37,382 nt of DNA from CALEUX01 sp964521525 (GTDB lineage: Bacteria > Bacteroidota > Bacteroidia > Bacteroidales > Marinilabiliaceae): the NCBI GenBank assembly GCA_964521525.1, contig CAZFTD010000011.1, positions 1 through 37,382 on the forward strand, in the 5' to 3' direction. Positions 8,985 through 17,560 of the stretch are shown here, piece by piece. Numbering within the stretch: the first letter of the stretch is position 1; each line of letters opens with the position of its first letter. Both the position numbers and the translations under genes were made by a program. The notes beneath the pieces are model-generated. The model did no database searches. It saw nothing but the letters and a program-made list of their open reading frames with translations, and had not been told where the DNA came from.

Positions 8985-10013
8985 CTATTCTGTCAGTTTA
9001 TATTGCTCGTCGGCAATTTTTAGTTGTTGCAAAAGGTCTTCAATGGTTCGCAAGCGCACTGGTTTGCCCGAGGGGCCTGATAAAATATACTCCCGCTGTT
9101 CGTTGCTTCTTATTTCAACCTGAAAACGGCTAAACGGGTCGTCGGAAGTAGTAAATCCACTACGCGAAAGAGCCCGGCTAACCCATTTAAATTCAATACC
9201 TTTACCAATAAGCCGTATAGACTTAACATGTGCATTGGCCATGGTAAACCGGCCGGTGGCATTATCGAAGAGTATTCCTTCCCGTTCGAAAAATTTCCGG
9301 AATTCGTTGGTCAGCACCAAATCTTCGGGTACACCTGTTTCCATAGGAAGGCCGTTAGCCAACAGCCATACTTTATCAGCCGTTTGCAGGGCCAAATCCA
9401 AATCGTGAGTCGATAATAAAATGCCTTTTTGTTGTTTGTGTGCCAAATTTTTCAGCAAATGCATAATTTCAACCCTGCTTGGTAAATCAAGAAAAGCTGT
9501 AGGTTCATCCAACAATATAACTGGTGTTTCCTGCACCAATGCTTTGGCAATAAAGGCCTTCTGACGCTCGCCATCGCTTAACTGCATTAAATTTCGAGTT
9601 TCAAAACCATCAAGGCCAACCGTAGAAATAGCTTTCAACACAGCTTTTTTATCGTTGCCACGCAATCGACCAAAAAAACCTGTAAACGGACTGCGTCCCA
9701 GTGCCACCAAATCGTAAACAGTCATATTCGGAACCATTGGTCGCTCGGTTAAAACAACTGCTATTTGGGCTGCTTTCTCTTTGTTTGAATAGTTGGCAAG
9801 TTTTTTATCTCCAATAAAAACATGGCCACCTAAAGCAGGAATAAATCCGGCCATGGTTTTTAACAATGTCGATTTCCCGGCTCCGTTGGGGCCAAGCAAA
9901 CAAACAAATTCACCCTGAACCAGTTTCACATTGATGTTCGAGTGCAAGGCATTCTCCTTCTTTCCCTGCTGGTAGCCTACAGCCAAATCAGATGTTACAA
10001 TAAGCTCTTTCAT
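8985..10013 (-). CDS. btuD: ABC transporter ATP-binding protein, cobalamin/iron-complex type
   Basis: ATPase of a FecCD/BtuCD-type importer, 342 aa. Walker A GPNGAGKST is at residues 41-49. The signature LSDGERQ is a variant of LSGGQ. Walker B is VILLDEPTAFLD and the switch His lies in STHD. I chose ATG 10013 because it follows the permease stop by 4 bp and gives a normal N-terminus (MKELIVTSDL); ATGs at 10025 and 10061 would overlap the permease. After the ATPase core come about 90 extra residues (FEREGILF, RLIGKGIEFKW, then a basic and acidic tail). I recall similar extensions in Bacteroidota ATPases of this group. The symbol is given because the operon sits behind a cobalamin riboswitch; the substrate is inferred from that. 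Confidence 0.85.
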   Translation of the reverse strand: MKELIVTSDLAVGYQQGKKENALHSNINVKLVQGEFVCLLGPNGAGKSTLLKTMAGFIPALGGHVFIGDKKLANYSNKEKAAQIAVVLTERPMVPNMTVYDLVALGRSPFTGFFGRLRGNDKKAVLKAISTVGLDGFETRNLMQLSDGERQKAFIAKALVQETPVILLDEPTAFLDLPSRVEIMHLLKNLAHKQQKGILLSTHDLDLALQTADKVWLLANGLPMETGVPEDLVLTNEFRKFFEREGILFDNATGRFTMANAHVKSIRLIGKGIEFKWVSRALSRSGFTTSDDPFSRFQVEIRSNEQREYILSGPSGKPVRLRTIEDLLQQLKIADEQYKLTE

Positions 10014-10017
10014 AGCA

Positions 10018-11067
10018 TCATGCATTTGACTGAATAAGTTTCCGGCCGCGTAAAATAACATAGATAACCACCGGGGCGCCTATCATACTGGTAACGGCAT
10101 TTATTGGCAAGGCCCCGTCGAATCCGGGAAGACGGGCAATTAAATTGCAAAAAAGTGCCAATATTGAACCGGCAACCATAACCGCCGGAACCAAAATTTG
10201 CTGATTCGAAGTACGAAACAAACCTTTTGTTAAATGTGGAACTGCCAATCCAAGAAAAGCTATTGGGCCACAAAAAGCAGTAATGGTTGCAGTTAATATT
10301 CCAGTGCAAGTCAGCACCCAAAACCGGGCCCTGTTAATGTTAATACCGAGGTTGCTGGCGTATTCATCGCCCAGCGTCATAATGTTTAATGGCTTAATAA
10401 GTAATATTGCGCCAACCAAACCAATTAAAACCAAAGGAGAGAAAACCTGCATCCTCACCCACGAAACCGATGAAAAACTTCCCAGTCCCCAAATAACAAA
10501 CGAGTGCACATCTTCTTTCATACTGTAAAATTTCAGTATTCCAACCAGGGCCGATGCCGCATAACCCACCATAATTCCAACAATTAACAACATGGCATTA
10601 TCGCGAAGTCGATTGGCCAATATCAGAATAAGAAACAATACCACCATTGCTCCTAAAAAAGCAGACATAGTTACTGTAAGATGACCAAGCCAACCCAACG
10701 CGCTCAACGCAAAGCCACTAAATCCTCCAAACATTAATACTACAGCTACACCTAATCCTGCTCCTGAACTGACACCCAAAATAGATGGATCGGCCAGTGG
10801 ATTACGAAACAAAGCCTGCATTTGTAAGCCACCAACGGCCAACCCAGCACCGGCCAAAATGGCTGTAACAGCTTGTGGCAAACGGGTTTTATGTATAATA
10901 AACGACCAACTATCCACCTCTACAGGTGAGCCAACTAAAACCTTAACCACCTGCGACAAAGGAATATAAACCGACCCTAAAGCAATGTTTAACAGAAAGA
11001 GAATCAATCCGGTTATGGCCAATAAAACCATCAGCAAGCTATATCGACGGATGGTTCTACTAATCAC
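10018..11067 (-). CDS. btuC: FecCD/BtuC-family ABC transporter permease
   Basis: Inner-membrane permease, 349 aa, with about ten hydrophobic segments. Family motifs are clear: LPQAVTAILAGAGLAVGGLQMQALFRNPLADP, split here as the LP, GAGLAVGG and RNPLADP boxes, then GVSSGAGLG, and near the end FCGPIAFLGLAVPHL, the loop that contacts the ATPase. It overlaps the binding-protein gene by 4 bp (11064-11067) and is followed by the ATPase gene, the usual coupled arrangement. Cobalamin or a related corrinoid is the likely cargo because of the riboswitch; the protein family alone would also fit haem or siderophores. Confidence 0.92.
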   Translation of the reverse strand: MISRTIRRYSLLMVLLAITGLILFLLNIALGSVYIPLSQVVKVLVGSPVEVDSWSFIIHKTRLPQAVTAILAGAGLAVGGLQMQALFRNPLADPSILGVSSGAGLGVAVVLMFGGFSGFALSALGWLGHLTVTMSAFLGAMVVLFLILILANRLRDNAMLLIVGIMVGYAASALVGILKFYSMKEDVHSFVIWGLGSFSSVSWVRMQVFSPLVLIGLVGAILLIKPLNIMTLGDEYASNLGININRARFWVLTCTGILTATITAFCGPIAFLGLAVPHLTKGLFRTSNQQILVPAVMVAGSILALFCNLIARLPGFDGALPINAVTSMIGAPVVIYVILRGRKLIQSNA

Positions 11068-12206
11068 TCTTTATCAATAAAAGTAAAATATACAGGTTGA
11101 TGCTCGCTAAAAATATCGGGATGAAACGCTTTTGCCAAATCCATCAGAACAACATGGGGCTCTACCCATCCTCTTTCGAAATAGCCCGACGATGAAGTAT
11201 TGGAGCAAATAACTTGATGGGTTTTAAATGCGATGAAATCAGCATAACGCACATCCATGGCGGCCAAATCACTGTAACCAAATTTACCGGGATGATTCAC
11301 TGTAAGCACCCAATATTTACATTGATGAGTATCGTGAAAAACCTTTTCAAAATCAAGCGCCAAAGAACCTTTACCGGGCGTTTCATTATATGGATAGGAA
11401 GCGCCTGCATCGCGAAACAAAGTAGCAATATAACTTTCGCCGGCTGGCAAAAACCAAATATCCTGAAATAAATAACCTGTTGTAATGGTAGGTTTTATTT
11501 TTACATTTGCTAATTGCTGCTGAACTTGCTCATACGCACTTTTTGCGTTTATAAAATAATTGTAAGCTTCCTTCTCCAAATTAAAAAAAGCACCAAAAAA
11601 CATAATCCATTCGGTGCGTCCCAAGGGAGAGCTCTCTAAGTATCCGGCATCGGGCACCACAACCAAACCGGCCTCGCGTAATTGGTCGTATTGATTGTCT
11701 TTAAATGGCGATACAAAAATAAATTGTGGATGCGATAACAAAAGTACTTCCAAATCGGGCATGGAAGCCATTCCCACGTTTTTAACAGCTCCTGTTTGTA
11801 ATCCGGTCTTAATCTGACCGTTGGATATATACTCTGGTTCAGCTACACTTTTTAAGGTTTCAAGAACACCAAGAATATCAGCTAAAACCACCTGCGATGA
11901 TGAAAAGGCCGACCAGTTGGTTACCGGCGCTTTAATAACCGGAATTCCTTTAATGGAGTGATTTCCTGAATTATCGATAAAGAAATAATCGGGCGCCAGA
12001 GATGAATCCCAGGGATTGGCAACCTCAATGAGTTTATCAGGCCCGTAATAACTGATGCTGAAACCGCCTGCATGATTTGGTAAATATACTGAATCGGGTG
12101 TTCCCAATTCGGATAAGTCAGTTATTACCGATTTTTTTTCACCAAAAGTACATGAAAACAAAAGAAATGATGCACAAAGGTAAACGATGGGCAGTAATTT
12201 TGCCAT
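11064..12206 (-). CDS. btuF: Periplasmic-binding lipoprotein of the cobalamin/iron-complex importer
   Basis: Substrate-binding protein, 380 aa, first gene of the operon. The signal peptide ends in a lipobox (LLFSC, Cys19), so it is tethered to the membrane. The body follows the two-lobed helical-backbone fold of this class: a LADILGVLETLKSV segment, then the DLEVLLLSHPQFIFVSPF strand typical of the family where BtuF has a position-specific P-D-L pattern, and a late LDFEKVFHD. Its start lies about 40 bp downstream of the cobalamin riboswitch at 12248-12402, which indicates cobalamin or a precursor as ligand. No TonB receptor gene for the same ligand is in the window. Confidence 0.85.
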   Translation of the reverse strand: MAKLLPIVYLCASFLLFSCTFGEKKSVITDLSELGTPDSVYLPNHAGGFSISYYGPDKLIEVANPWDSSLAPDYFFIDNSGNHSIKGIPVIKAPVTNWSAFSSSQVVLADILGVLETLKSVAEPEYISNGQIKTGLQTGAVKNVGMASMPDLEVLLLSHPQFIFVSPFKDNQYDQLREAGLVVVPDAGYLESSPLGRTEWIMFFGAFFNLEKEAYNYFINAKSAYEQVQQQLANVKIKPTITTGYLFQDIWFLPAGESYIATLFRDAGASYPYNETPGKGSLALDFEKVFHDTHQCKYWVLTVNHPGKFGYSDLAAMDVRYADFIAFKTHQVICSNTSSSGYFERGWVEPHVVLMDLAKAFHPDIFSEHQPVYFTFIDKE

Positions 12207-12247
12207 AACTTTTTCTCCCGAAAGTTAATTGGTTAAAAATTTCTGTT

Positions 12248-12402
12248 GAAGGCAGGTCTTCTGGCTTTCCCGATTTTGAAACGCCTTCCCGCTTTAGGGC
12301 AGTGGCATAATGTTTCAAAATTTAACCGGGATTACAGCTGCGGGCACAGCTCCGGACTTTAACCGGATTCCCTCAAGGGCCTTTCGGCACCTTAAACAGT
12401 AA
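12248..12402 (-). promoter_or_regulatory. Cobalamin riboswitch controlling the importer operon
   Basis: Read on the minus strand, the aptamer elements occur in the right order: AAGGTGCC, GGGAATCCGGT, AAGTCCGGAGCTGTGCCCGC (the B12 box region), a CACTGCCC segment, GGGAAGGC, and the closing GCCAGAAGACCTGCC. Binding of adenosylcobalamin or a relative would reduce expression of the three-gene importer that starts at 12206. The conserved sequence blocks make the assignment very secure. Confidence 0.96.
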
Positions 12403-12404
12403 TG

Positions 12405-12412
12405 CAAATTTA
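12405..12412 (-). promoter_or_regulatory. Probable -7 element of the riboswitch operon
   Basis: TAAATTTG on the minus strand matches the Bacteroidota -7 consensus TAnnTTTG at every fixed base. It sits just before the riboswitch, so transcription would start at about its first base. No good TTG is present at the -33 position. Confidence 0.45.
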
Positions 12413-12446
12413 CGACTTTTTATTGGAATTCATCACTAGGTTACAC

Positions 12447-12477
12447 TTGATATTTAATTTCATAAAAAGTATATTTA
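12447..12477 (+). promoter_or_regulatory. Probable promoter of the histidine kinase gene at 12501
   Basis: TTG at 12447-12449 and TATATTTA at 12470-12477 are 20 bases apart. They fit the Bacteroidota -33/-7 pattern apart from the last base. The kinase ATG is 23 bases further on. Confidence 0.35.
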
Positions 12478-12500
12478 CTTATGTTTAATTCCACAACAGA

Positions 12501-13598
12501 ATGGATAGGGAAATATGGCATAAACCAATACCTATAAAGGATATTCCAAATATTAGAATCATTACTTTAGTTGTTGTTTTTCTAATATCAAATATTGTTT
12601 TTCTTTTCTTCAATCATCAAATCAACTATATTGTTAATCTTTATCTTGGCATACCAGTTATTCTTTCAACTTATTATTATGGTTTCTTTACCGGATTTGG
12701 ACTTATGGTTCTTAATGTTGGTCTGCATCTCTTAATTCTATATTTTCTTGGGGAAGATACTACTGTGATTTACGAGGGCAGCCGCGTTAAAATAGCATTT
12801 ATAAGCTTAATAGTTGTAGTCTTTATTGTATCGCAATTTCGAAAAACAAAAATTGCCTTACAAATAAGCGAAAACCGATATAAAAGCCAATCAGAAGAAT
12901 TAAGAAGAATTAATGCGACCAAAGACAAGTTTTTCTCAATAATAGCTCATGATTTGAGAAGCCCAATGGGTTTAATCAGTACCAATTTAAACATTCTGGT
13001 AAACTCTAAGTATAATTTAACAGAAAAGGAAAAGGACGAACTCCTTTACAGATTACAATCCATTTCAACCAAGGTTTTTAATTTGCTCGAAAATCTTTTA
13101 AAATGGGCACTCCTTCAACGCGGGGAAATGAAATTTAAGTTGAATAAAGTAGACATTTTAGACACTATCAGCGATAGCATCCGGCTTTTGCATTACCTGG
13201 CCCAGGAAAAAAACATCACCATCATAAATAAAATACCAGAAAACATTTATGTTTTGGCCGATAAAAATGCTTTGGAAGCAATTATCCGCAATCTAATATC
13301 AAATGCAATTAAATTTACGAACAACAACGGAACTGTGACTCTGCAAGCGCTTGATTCCACTGATAAAATTTCTGTATCTGTTATAGATAATGGTGTTGGG
13401 ATTGAACCCGAGCTTCTAAATAAACTATTCAGGGTAGATCAGGATATTGTTAATTTTGGAACCACGGGAGAAAAAGGTACAGGGATTGGGCTTGCGTTGT
13501 GTTATGAAATGATTACCCAGATGAATGGATCGATTAAAGTTGAAAGTCATCCGAAACATGGAAGTACATTTACATTTGATTTGCCAAAATGTATATAA
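12501..13598 (+). CDS. Membrane sensor histidine kinase
   Basis: 365-aa sensor kinase. The N-terminal 112 residues are membrane-embedded (hydrophobic segments at about 20-37, 45-58, 62-82 and 97-112) with almost no periplasmic sensor, so it probably senses a membrane or cytoplasmic signal. A short coiled linker (RYKSQSEELRRINATKDK) leads to the dimerisation box FFSIIAHDLRSPM with phospho-acceptor His150. The ATPase domain has the N box (IIRNLISNAIKFTNN), G1 (DNGVGIEP) and G2 (GTGIGLAL). No response regulator is adjacent, so it is an orphan. The stimulus is unknown. Confidence 0.93.
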   Translation: MDREIWHKPIPIKDIPNIRIITLVVVFLISNIVFLFFNHQINYIVNLYLGIPVILSTYYYGFFTGFGLMVLNVGLHLLILYFLGEDTTVIYEGSRVKIAFISLIVVVFIVSQFRKTKIALQISENRYKSQSEELRRINATKDKFFSIIAHDLRSPMGLISTNLNILVNSKYNLTEKEKDELLYRLQSISTKVFNLLENLLKWALLQRGEMKFKLNKVDILDTISDSIRLLHYLAQEKNITIINKIPENIYVLADKNALEAIIRNLISNAIKFTNNNGTVTLQALDSTDKISVSVIDNGVGIEPELLNKLFRVDQDIVNFGTTGEKGTGIGLALCYEMITQMNGSIKVESHPKHGSTFTFDLPKCI

Positions 13599-13628
13599 TA
13601 AATCCAGTTTAAACTTAAACTGTTTAAT

Positions 13629-13885
13629 TTTAGTTTCTAATTTTATTAAAGACTATCATAAGCTTAGACTATTGACATATAATTAGATAAGACAAAGGTA
13701 AAGTATAAACAGACAAGACAATTAAGCAATTTTCCTTATTTTAAGCATGTTATGTTTTATGTCTATTCCCGATGAATCGGAACACATGTCTAAAAGTCTT
13801 TTCCCGATACTCGGGTACCGATTCTCGGCATTCCACTTCGTTCCAACTTCGCGTCTATTGTCTAAAAATAATCTCAAACAGTTGT
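13629..13885 (+). repeat. Dispersed repeat, copy 1, with 95-bp conserved core
   Basis: The core 13778-13872 matches 36161-36255 at 86 of 95 bases without gaps. Weaker similarity extends to the left through TTTTATTAAAGAC and ACAGACAAGACA, about 250 bp in all. Both copies lie on the plus strand in the long leader before a gene. The core holds CCCGA-TAC-TCGGG and a CCGATTCTCGG near-palindrome. Open frames over the two copies differ in frame and sequence, so it is non-coding: an immobile remnant, non-autonomous element or structured RNA. Confidence 0.75.
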
Positions 13886-14030
13886 TTAATTTAAACAACA
13901 ACCTACAAGTCTTGCAGATTTTTGTTTTAAATTCCGATATTAATCTTTTAATTTTTACATATCCATTTTAAATCAGAAATTCTTATTTTTAACATAAAAT
14001 CATTGCTCAAATCAACTGACTTCAAGGCAT

Positions 14031-15458
14031 ATGAAACATCATTTAAAGTTCGAACATAAAATTACCATCCTATATTTAACACTTGGTTTTTCGTGGATTT
14101 TCTTCTCCGACAAGGCCATTGAGAATCTTTTTCCATCAGATATTATTACCCGGGTTCAAACCTACAAGGGTACCTTTTTTATTCTTTTAACGGCTACTTT
14201 ACTTTTTCATTTTGTTCGGCGAAACACAAAAAAAATAAACACTGCAAATCATCTGTTAATCAAAAAAAATGCTGAATACGAGGCTGTTAATGAAGAATTA
14301 AAAGAAGCTAATGCCGAATTGCTTAAAGCAAGAGATAAAGCTGAAGAAAGCATCCGACTTAAAACAGCTTTTCTTCATAATATGTCGCACGAAATTAGAA
14401 CCCCCATGAACGCCATTCATGGTTTTTCTAAACTGCTCAGCAAGCCAGATTTGGCCGAAGAAAAGCGACTCAGTTACACTTCAATTATTCAGAACAGTAG
14501 CAATCAGTTATTGTCAATTGTTACCAATATTCTTACCATTTCATCCATTGAAACCAAACAAGAAAAGCCCGAATTAACCAACGTTTGTATTAACGATATA
14601 ATCAGAGATTTGTATATTATTTTTAATCAAAAAGCCATAAAGCGAGGAATTGCTTTTAATATGCAACTTGAACTAACAGATGACCAATCGGTAATAAACA
14701 CCGATAAAACAAAAGTGATACAAATTCTTACCAACCTGTTAACCAATGCCTTTAAATTTACGCACCATGGATTTATCGATTTCGGTTATCGTTTAATTTC
14801 CGATAAAGGAAAAGAGGTATTGGAATTTTTTGTTAATGACAGCGGTATTGGCATAAAACCAGAATATCACACCATTATTTTCGAAAGATTTCGACAAGCT
14901 GAAGCGCAAATACAGGAAAATTATGGTGGCACAGGTTTGGGCTTATCCATTTCAAAAGCATTTGTTGAATTACTTGGAGGGAAAATTCGCGTAGAATCGG
15001 AACCAGACAAGGGTTCATGCTTCTTTTTCACTTTACCTTACCATCATGTGCCAATAGAACCAACCATAGCTTCAGCAGTTCTTTCATCAAACTTGCGCAA
15101 AACCATTCTTATTGCCGAAAATGAAGATATTAATTTTATCCTCATCGAAGATTTACTTATGGATATGGGCCATAAGGTTTTAAGGTCGAAAAACGGGAAG
15201 GAAGCAGTTGACCTGTGTTTTTCCAATGCCCCGATAGATTTGGTATTTATGGATATAAAAATGCCAGTAATGGATGGCTATACTGCTGCTAAACTCATTA
15301 AAAACCATCGGCCGGAGTTGCCTTTAATTGCCCAATCGGCCTATGCACTTGAAAACGAAATTGATAAATACCAAAGCGTTTTCGATGATTACTTAACCAA
15401 ACCACTGAAAATTGATGAATTAAAATCAATTCTGGCTAAACACTTAAAAGTTTATTAG
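14031..15458 (+). CDS. Hybrid sensor histidine kinase with C-terminal receiver domain
   Basis: 475-aa hybrid kinase. It has two membrane segments (about 10-28 and 48-62) with a very short loop, then a coiled coil (about 75-108). The kinase box is FLHNMSHEIRTPM with His120. The ATPase domain has N box ILTNLLTNAFKFT, G1 NDSGIGI and G2 GGTGLGLSIS. The C-terminal receiver (about 356-475) has Asp408 in LVFMDIKMPVMDG, switch Ser436 and Lys457. At the acidic Mg site, the usual Glu-Asp pair reads Glu363-Asn364, with Glu365-Asp366 next, so the metal site may be altered. The gamma-glutamyltransferase gene starts 7 bp downstream and is probably co-transcribed. The signal is unknown. Confidence 0.93.
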   Translation: MKHHLKFEHKITILYLTLGFSWIFFSDKAIENLFPSDIITRVQTYKGTFFILLTATLLFHFVRRNTKKINTANHLLIKKNAEYEAVNEELKEANAELLKARDKAEESIRLKTAFLHNMSHEIRTPMNAIHGFSKLLSKPDLAEEKRLSYTSIIQNSSNQLLSIVTNILTISSIETKQEKPELTNVCINDIIRDLYIIFNQKAIKRGIAFNMQLELTDDQSVINTDKTKVIQILTNLLTNAFKFTHHGFIDFGYRLISDKGKEVLEFFVNDSGIGIKPEYHTIIFERFRQAEAQIQENYGGTGLGLSISKAFVELLGGKIRVESEPDKGSCFFFTLPYHHVPIEPTIASAVLSSNLRKTILIAENEDINFILIEDLLMDMGHKVLRSKNGKEAVDLCFSNAPIDLVFMDIKMPVMDGYTAAKLIKNHRPELPLIAQSAYALENEIDKYQSVFDDYLTKPLKIDELKSILAKHLKVY

Positions 15459-15465
15459 TTTCATT

Positions 15466-17163
15466 ATGAGGCATTTCGTTTTAGTTTTAGTTTTAATCCT
15501 TGTCCTTTCTATCGCCAACAATGCTCAGGATAGAATAACCGGCCGTGAATTTGCAACCCGCTCTGAAGTTATTGCTCAACATGGAATGGCTGCTACCAGT
15601 CAGCCCCTGGCAACACAGGTGGCACTTGACATTTTAAAAAAGGGCGGCAGTGCAGTTGATGCAGCCATTGCAGCCAATGCAGTGCTTGGCCTTGTAGAGC
15701 CTACCGGAAATGGAATTGGCGGCGACTTATTCGCCATTGTTTGGAGCGCCAAAGACCAAAAACTTTATGGGCTTAATGCCAGCGGACGATCGCCCAAATT
15801 ATTGACACTTGAGTATTTTAAACAAAATGGCATTGAGAAAATTCCATCGCATGGAGTGCTCCCGGTTTCAGTTCCCGGATGTGTTGACGGATGGTTTGAA
15901 CTACATAAAAAATTTGGAAAGCTTAAAATGAAGGATAACCTGGAACCTGCCATCCGCTATGCCGAAAATGGATTCCCTGTATCCGAACTCATTGCCTATT
16001 ATTGGCAACGAAGCGTGCCCATTCTGAAAAAATACAGAAATTTTGAAGAAACGTTTACTATAAATGGACGGGCTCCCCAAAAAGGTGAAATCTTTAAAAA
16101 TCCATTCTTAGCCAGTACTCTCAGAAAAATTGCAGAAGGAGGTCGCGATGCCTTTTATAAGGGCGATATAGCCCGCACCATCGACCGTTATATGAAAGCC
16201 GAAGGCGGGTTTTTAAGCTATGATGATTTAGCAAACCACAAATCTGAATGGATTGAACCGGTATCGGTTAACTATCGGGGCTACGATGTTTGGGAACTTC
16301 CTCCCAACGGACAAGGGATTGCAGCTCTTCAAATGCTCAATATTCTGGAACTTTACGATATTCAGTCGATGGGTTTTGGAAGTGCCGATTACATTCACCT
16401 TTTTACCGAAGCCAAAAAACTGGCTTTTGAAGACAGAGCCAAATTTTATGCCGATCCCGATTTTAACAAAATACCTGTTAAAGAACTCATTTCAAAAGAG
16501 TATGCTATTGAGCGCAATAAGCTCATTAATATGAACCGTGCTGCCCGCAGGTACGATCATGGCCATCCAGCCCTAAAAATTGGCGACACTATTTATTTAA
16601 CGGTGGCCGACAAGGATGGAAATATGGTTTCTTTAATCCAAAGCAACTACAGAGGCATGGGTTCGGGCTGCACCCCCGATGGTTTAGGATTTATTTTGCA
16701 GGATAGAGGTGAAATGTTTACACTTAAAGAAGGAGAATTCAACACTTATGCACCCGGAAAACGTCCGTTTCATACAATAATTCCGGCTTTTATTACCAAA
16801 GATGGCCGTCCTTTTCTCAGTTTTGGTGTAATGGGTGGCGCCACGCAACCCCAGGGACATGTTCAGATAGTGGTTAATATTGTTGATTTTGGCATGAATA
16901 TTCAGGAAGCTGGCGATGCTCCAAGAATTCTGCACAACGGTTCGTCGGAACCAACAGGAGAATCAATGACCGATGGCGGCACACTATCGCTCGAAACTGG
17001 CTTTTCGTGGGAAGTAATCAGAGAACTAATGAGTCGCGGACACAAGCTAACGTTCGATTTGGGTAATTACGGCGGCTATCAGGCCATAAAATACGACCAC
17101 GTTAACAAGGTGTTTTACGGTGCTTCGGAATCGCGCAAAGATGGACAAGCGGCAGGGTATTGA
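15466..17163 (+). CDS. ggt: Gamma-glutamyltransferase (glutathione hydrolase)
   Basis: Secreted N-terminal-nucleophile hydrolase that cleaves or transfers the gamma-glutamyl group of glutathione and related peptides in the periplasm. 565 aa with a signal peptide (about 1-20). Family motifs: GMAATSQPLATQVALDIL with GGSAVDAAIAAN, then EPTGNGIGGDLFA, and NASGRSP with Arg108 (substrate carboxylate). The autocleavage site before the nucleophile is GDTIYLTVADKDGN, with Thr375 as the likely nucleophile; the usual H-F/Y after the Thr pair is replaced by I-Y. The small-subunit glycine loop is GVMGGATQPQGHVQ. Full length for the family. It follows the hybrid kinase by 7 bp. Confidence 0.93.
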   Translation: MRHFVLVLVLILVLSIANNAQDRITGREFATRSEVIAQHGMAATSQPLATQVALDILKKGGSAVDAAIAANAVLGLVEPTGNGIGGDLFAIVWSAKDQKLYGLNASGRSPKLLTLEYFKQNGIEKIPSHGVLPVSVPGCVDGWFELHKKFGKLKMKDNLEPAIRYAENGFPVSELIAYYWQRSVPILKKYRNFEETFTINGRAPQKGEIFKNPFLASTLRKIAEGGRDAFYKGDIARTIDRYMKAEGGFLSYDDLANHKSEWIEPVSVNYRGYDVWELPPNGQGIAALQMLNILELYDIQSMGFGSADYIHLFTEAKKLAFEDRAKFYADPDFNKIPVKELISKEYAIERNKLINMNRAARRYDHGHPALKIGDTIYLTVADKDGNMVSLIQSNYRGMGSGCTPDGLGFILQDRGEMFTLKEGEFNTYAPGKRPFHTIIPAFITKDGRPFLSFGVMGGATQPQGHVQIVVNIVDFGMNIQEAGDAPRILHNGSSEPTGESMTDGGTLSLETGFSWEVIRELMSRGHKLTFDLGNYGGYQAIKYDHVNKVFYGASESRKDGQAAGY

Positions 17164-17234
17164 TTTATTGAATATTTCATTAAATTTGATCCAACCTTTT
17201 TGTCCCATCTTATTAAATTCTATTTTTTTAACCC

Positions 17235-17357
17235 ATGGGAAAACTAATTTTTCTGGCAATGGTGCTATTATTGGCTTCGTGCAACCAGCCATTAACAAAA
17301 CAACCCCAACAACACACCCTTGAGCAGTTTTACAAAAACACAAGGCAACGTAGCTAA
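17235..17357 (+). CDS. 40-residue putative lipoprotein, possibly a gene remnant
   Basis: Short frame MGKLIFLAMVLLLASC followed by NQPLTKQPQQHTLEQFY and a basic end. The first 16 residues form a good lipoprotein signal with lipobox LLASC. The HTLEQFYKN segment is reminiscent of the mature N-terminus of Bacteroidota S9-type peptidase lipoproteins, so it may be what is left of a truncated longer gene. Alternatively, it is a genuine small lipoprotein. It lies 71 bp after gamma-glutamyltransferase. Confidence 0.35.
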   Translation: MGKLIFLAMVLLLASCNQPLTKQPQQHTLEQFYKNTRQRS

Positions 17358-17560
17358 TTAAAAATCTTTAAAGCTTACCAACCAAAGAATTATTGGTTTT
17401 AAAAGACTCGCATCTAAAAAATATTAACAACCAATATTCCAATAGAAAACAAACTTTTGATACTTTATAATTTTTTGATTGACGATTGCATCCCAGAGAA
17501 AATATAAGCAATACGATGGACAATTGGTGCAAAAACCTATAATTGACTAAAATTCAATTG

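Noticed and set aside
8972..8994. Possible hairpin GACAG...CTGTC at the end of the ABC ATPase gene
   Set aside because: It overlaps the stop codon, has an imperfect stem and no T run on the minus strand; too weak to call a terminator.
13747..13971. 74-codon open frame (plus) over repeat copy 1
   Set aside because: The matching region of copy 2 is open in a different frame with unrelated protein sequence, so the similarity is not protein-level.
17543..17560. TTG start of the HMA-AraC gene
   Set aside because: The ATG at 17561 places the HMA fold at the very N-terminus as expected; the six extra residues add nothing.
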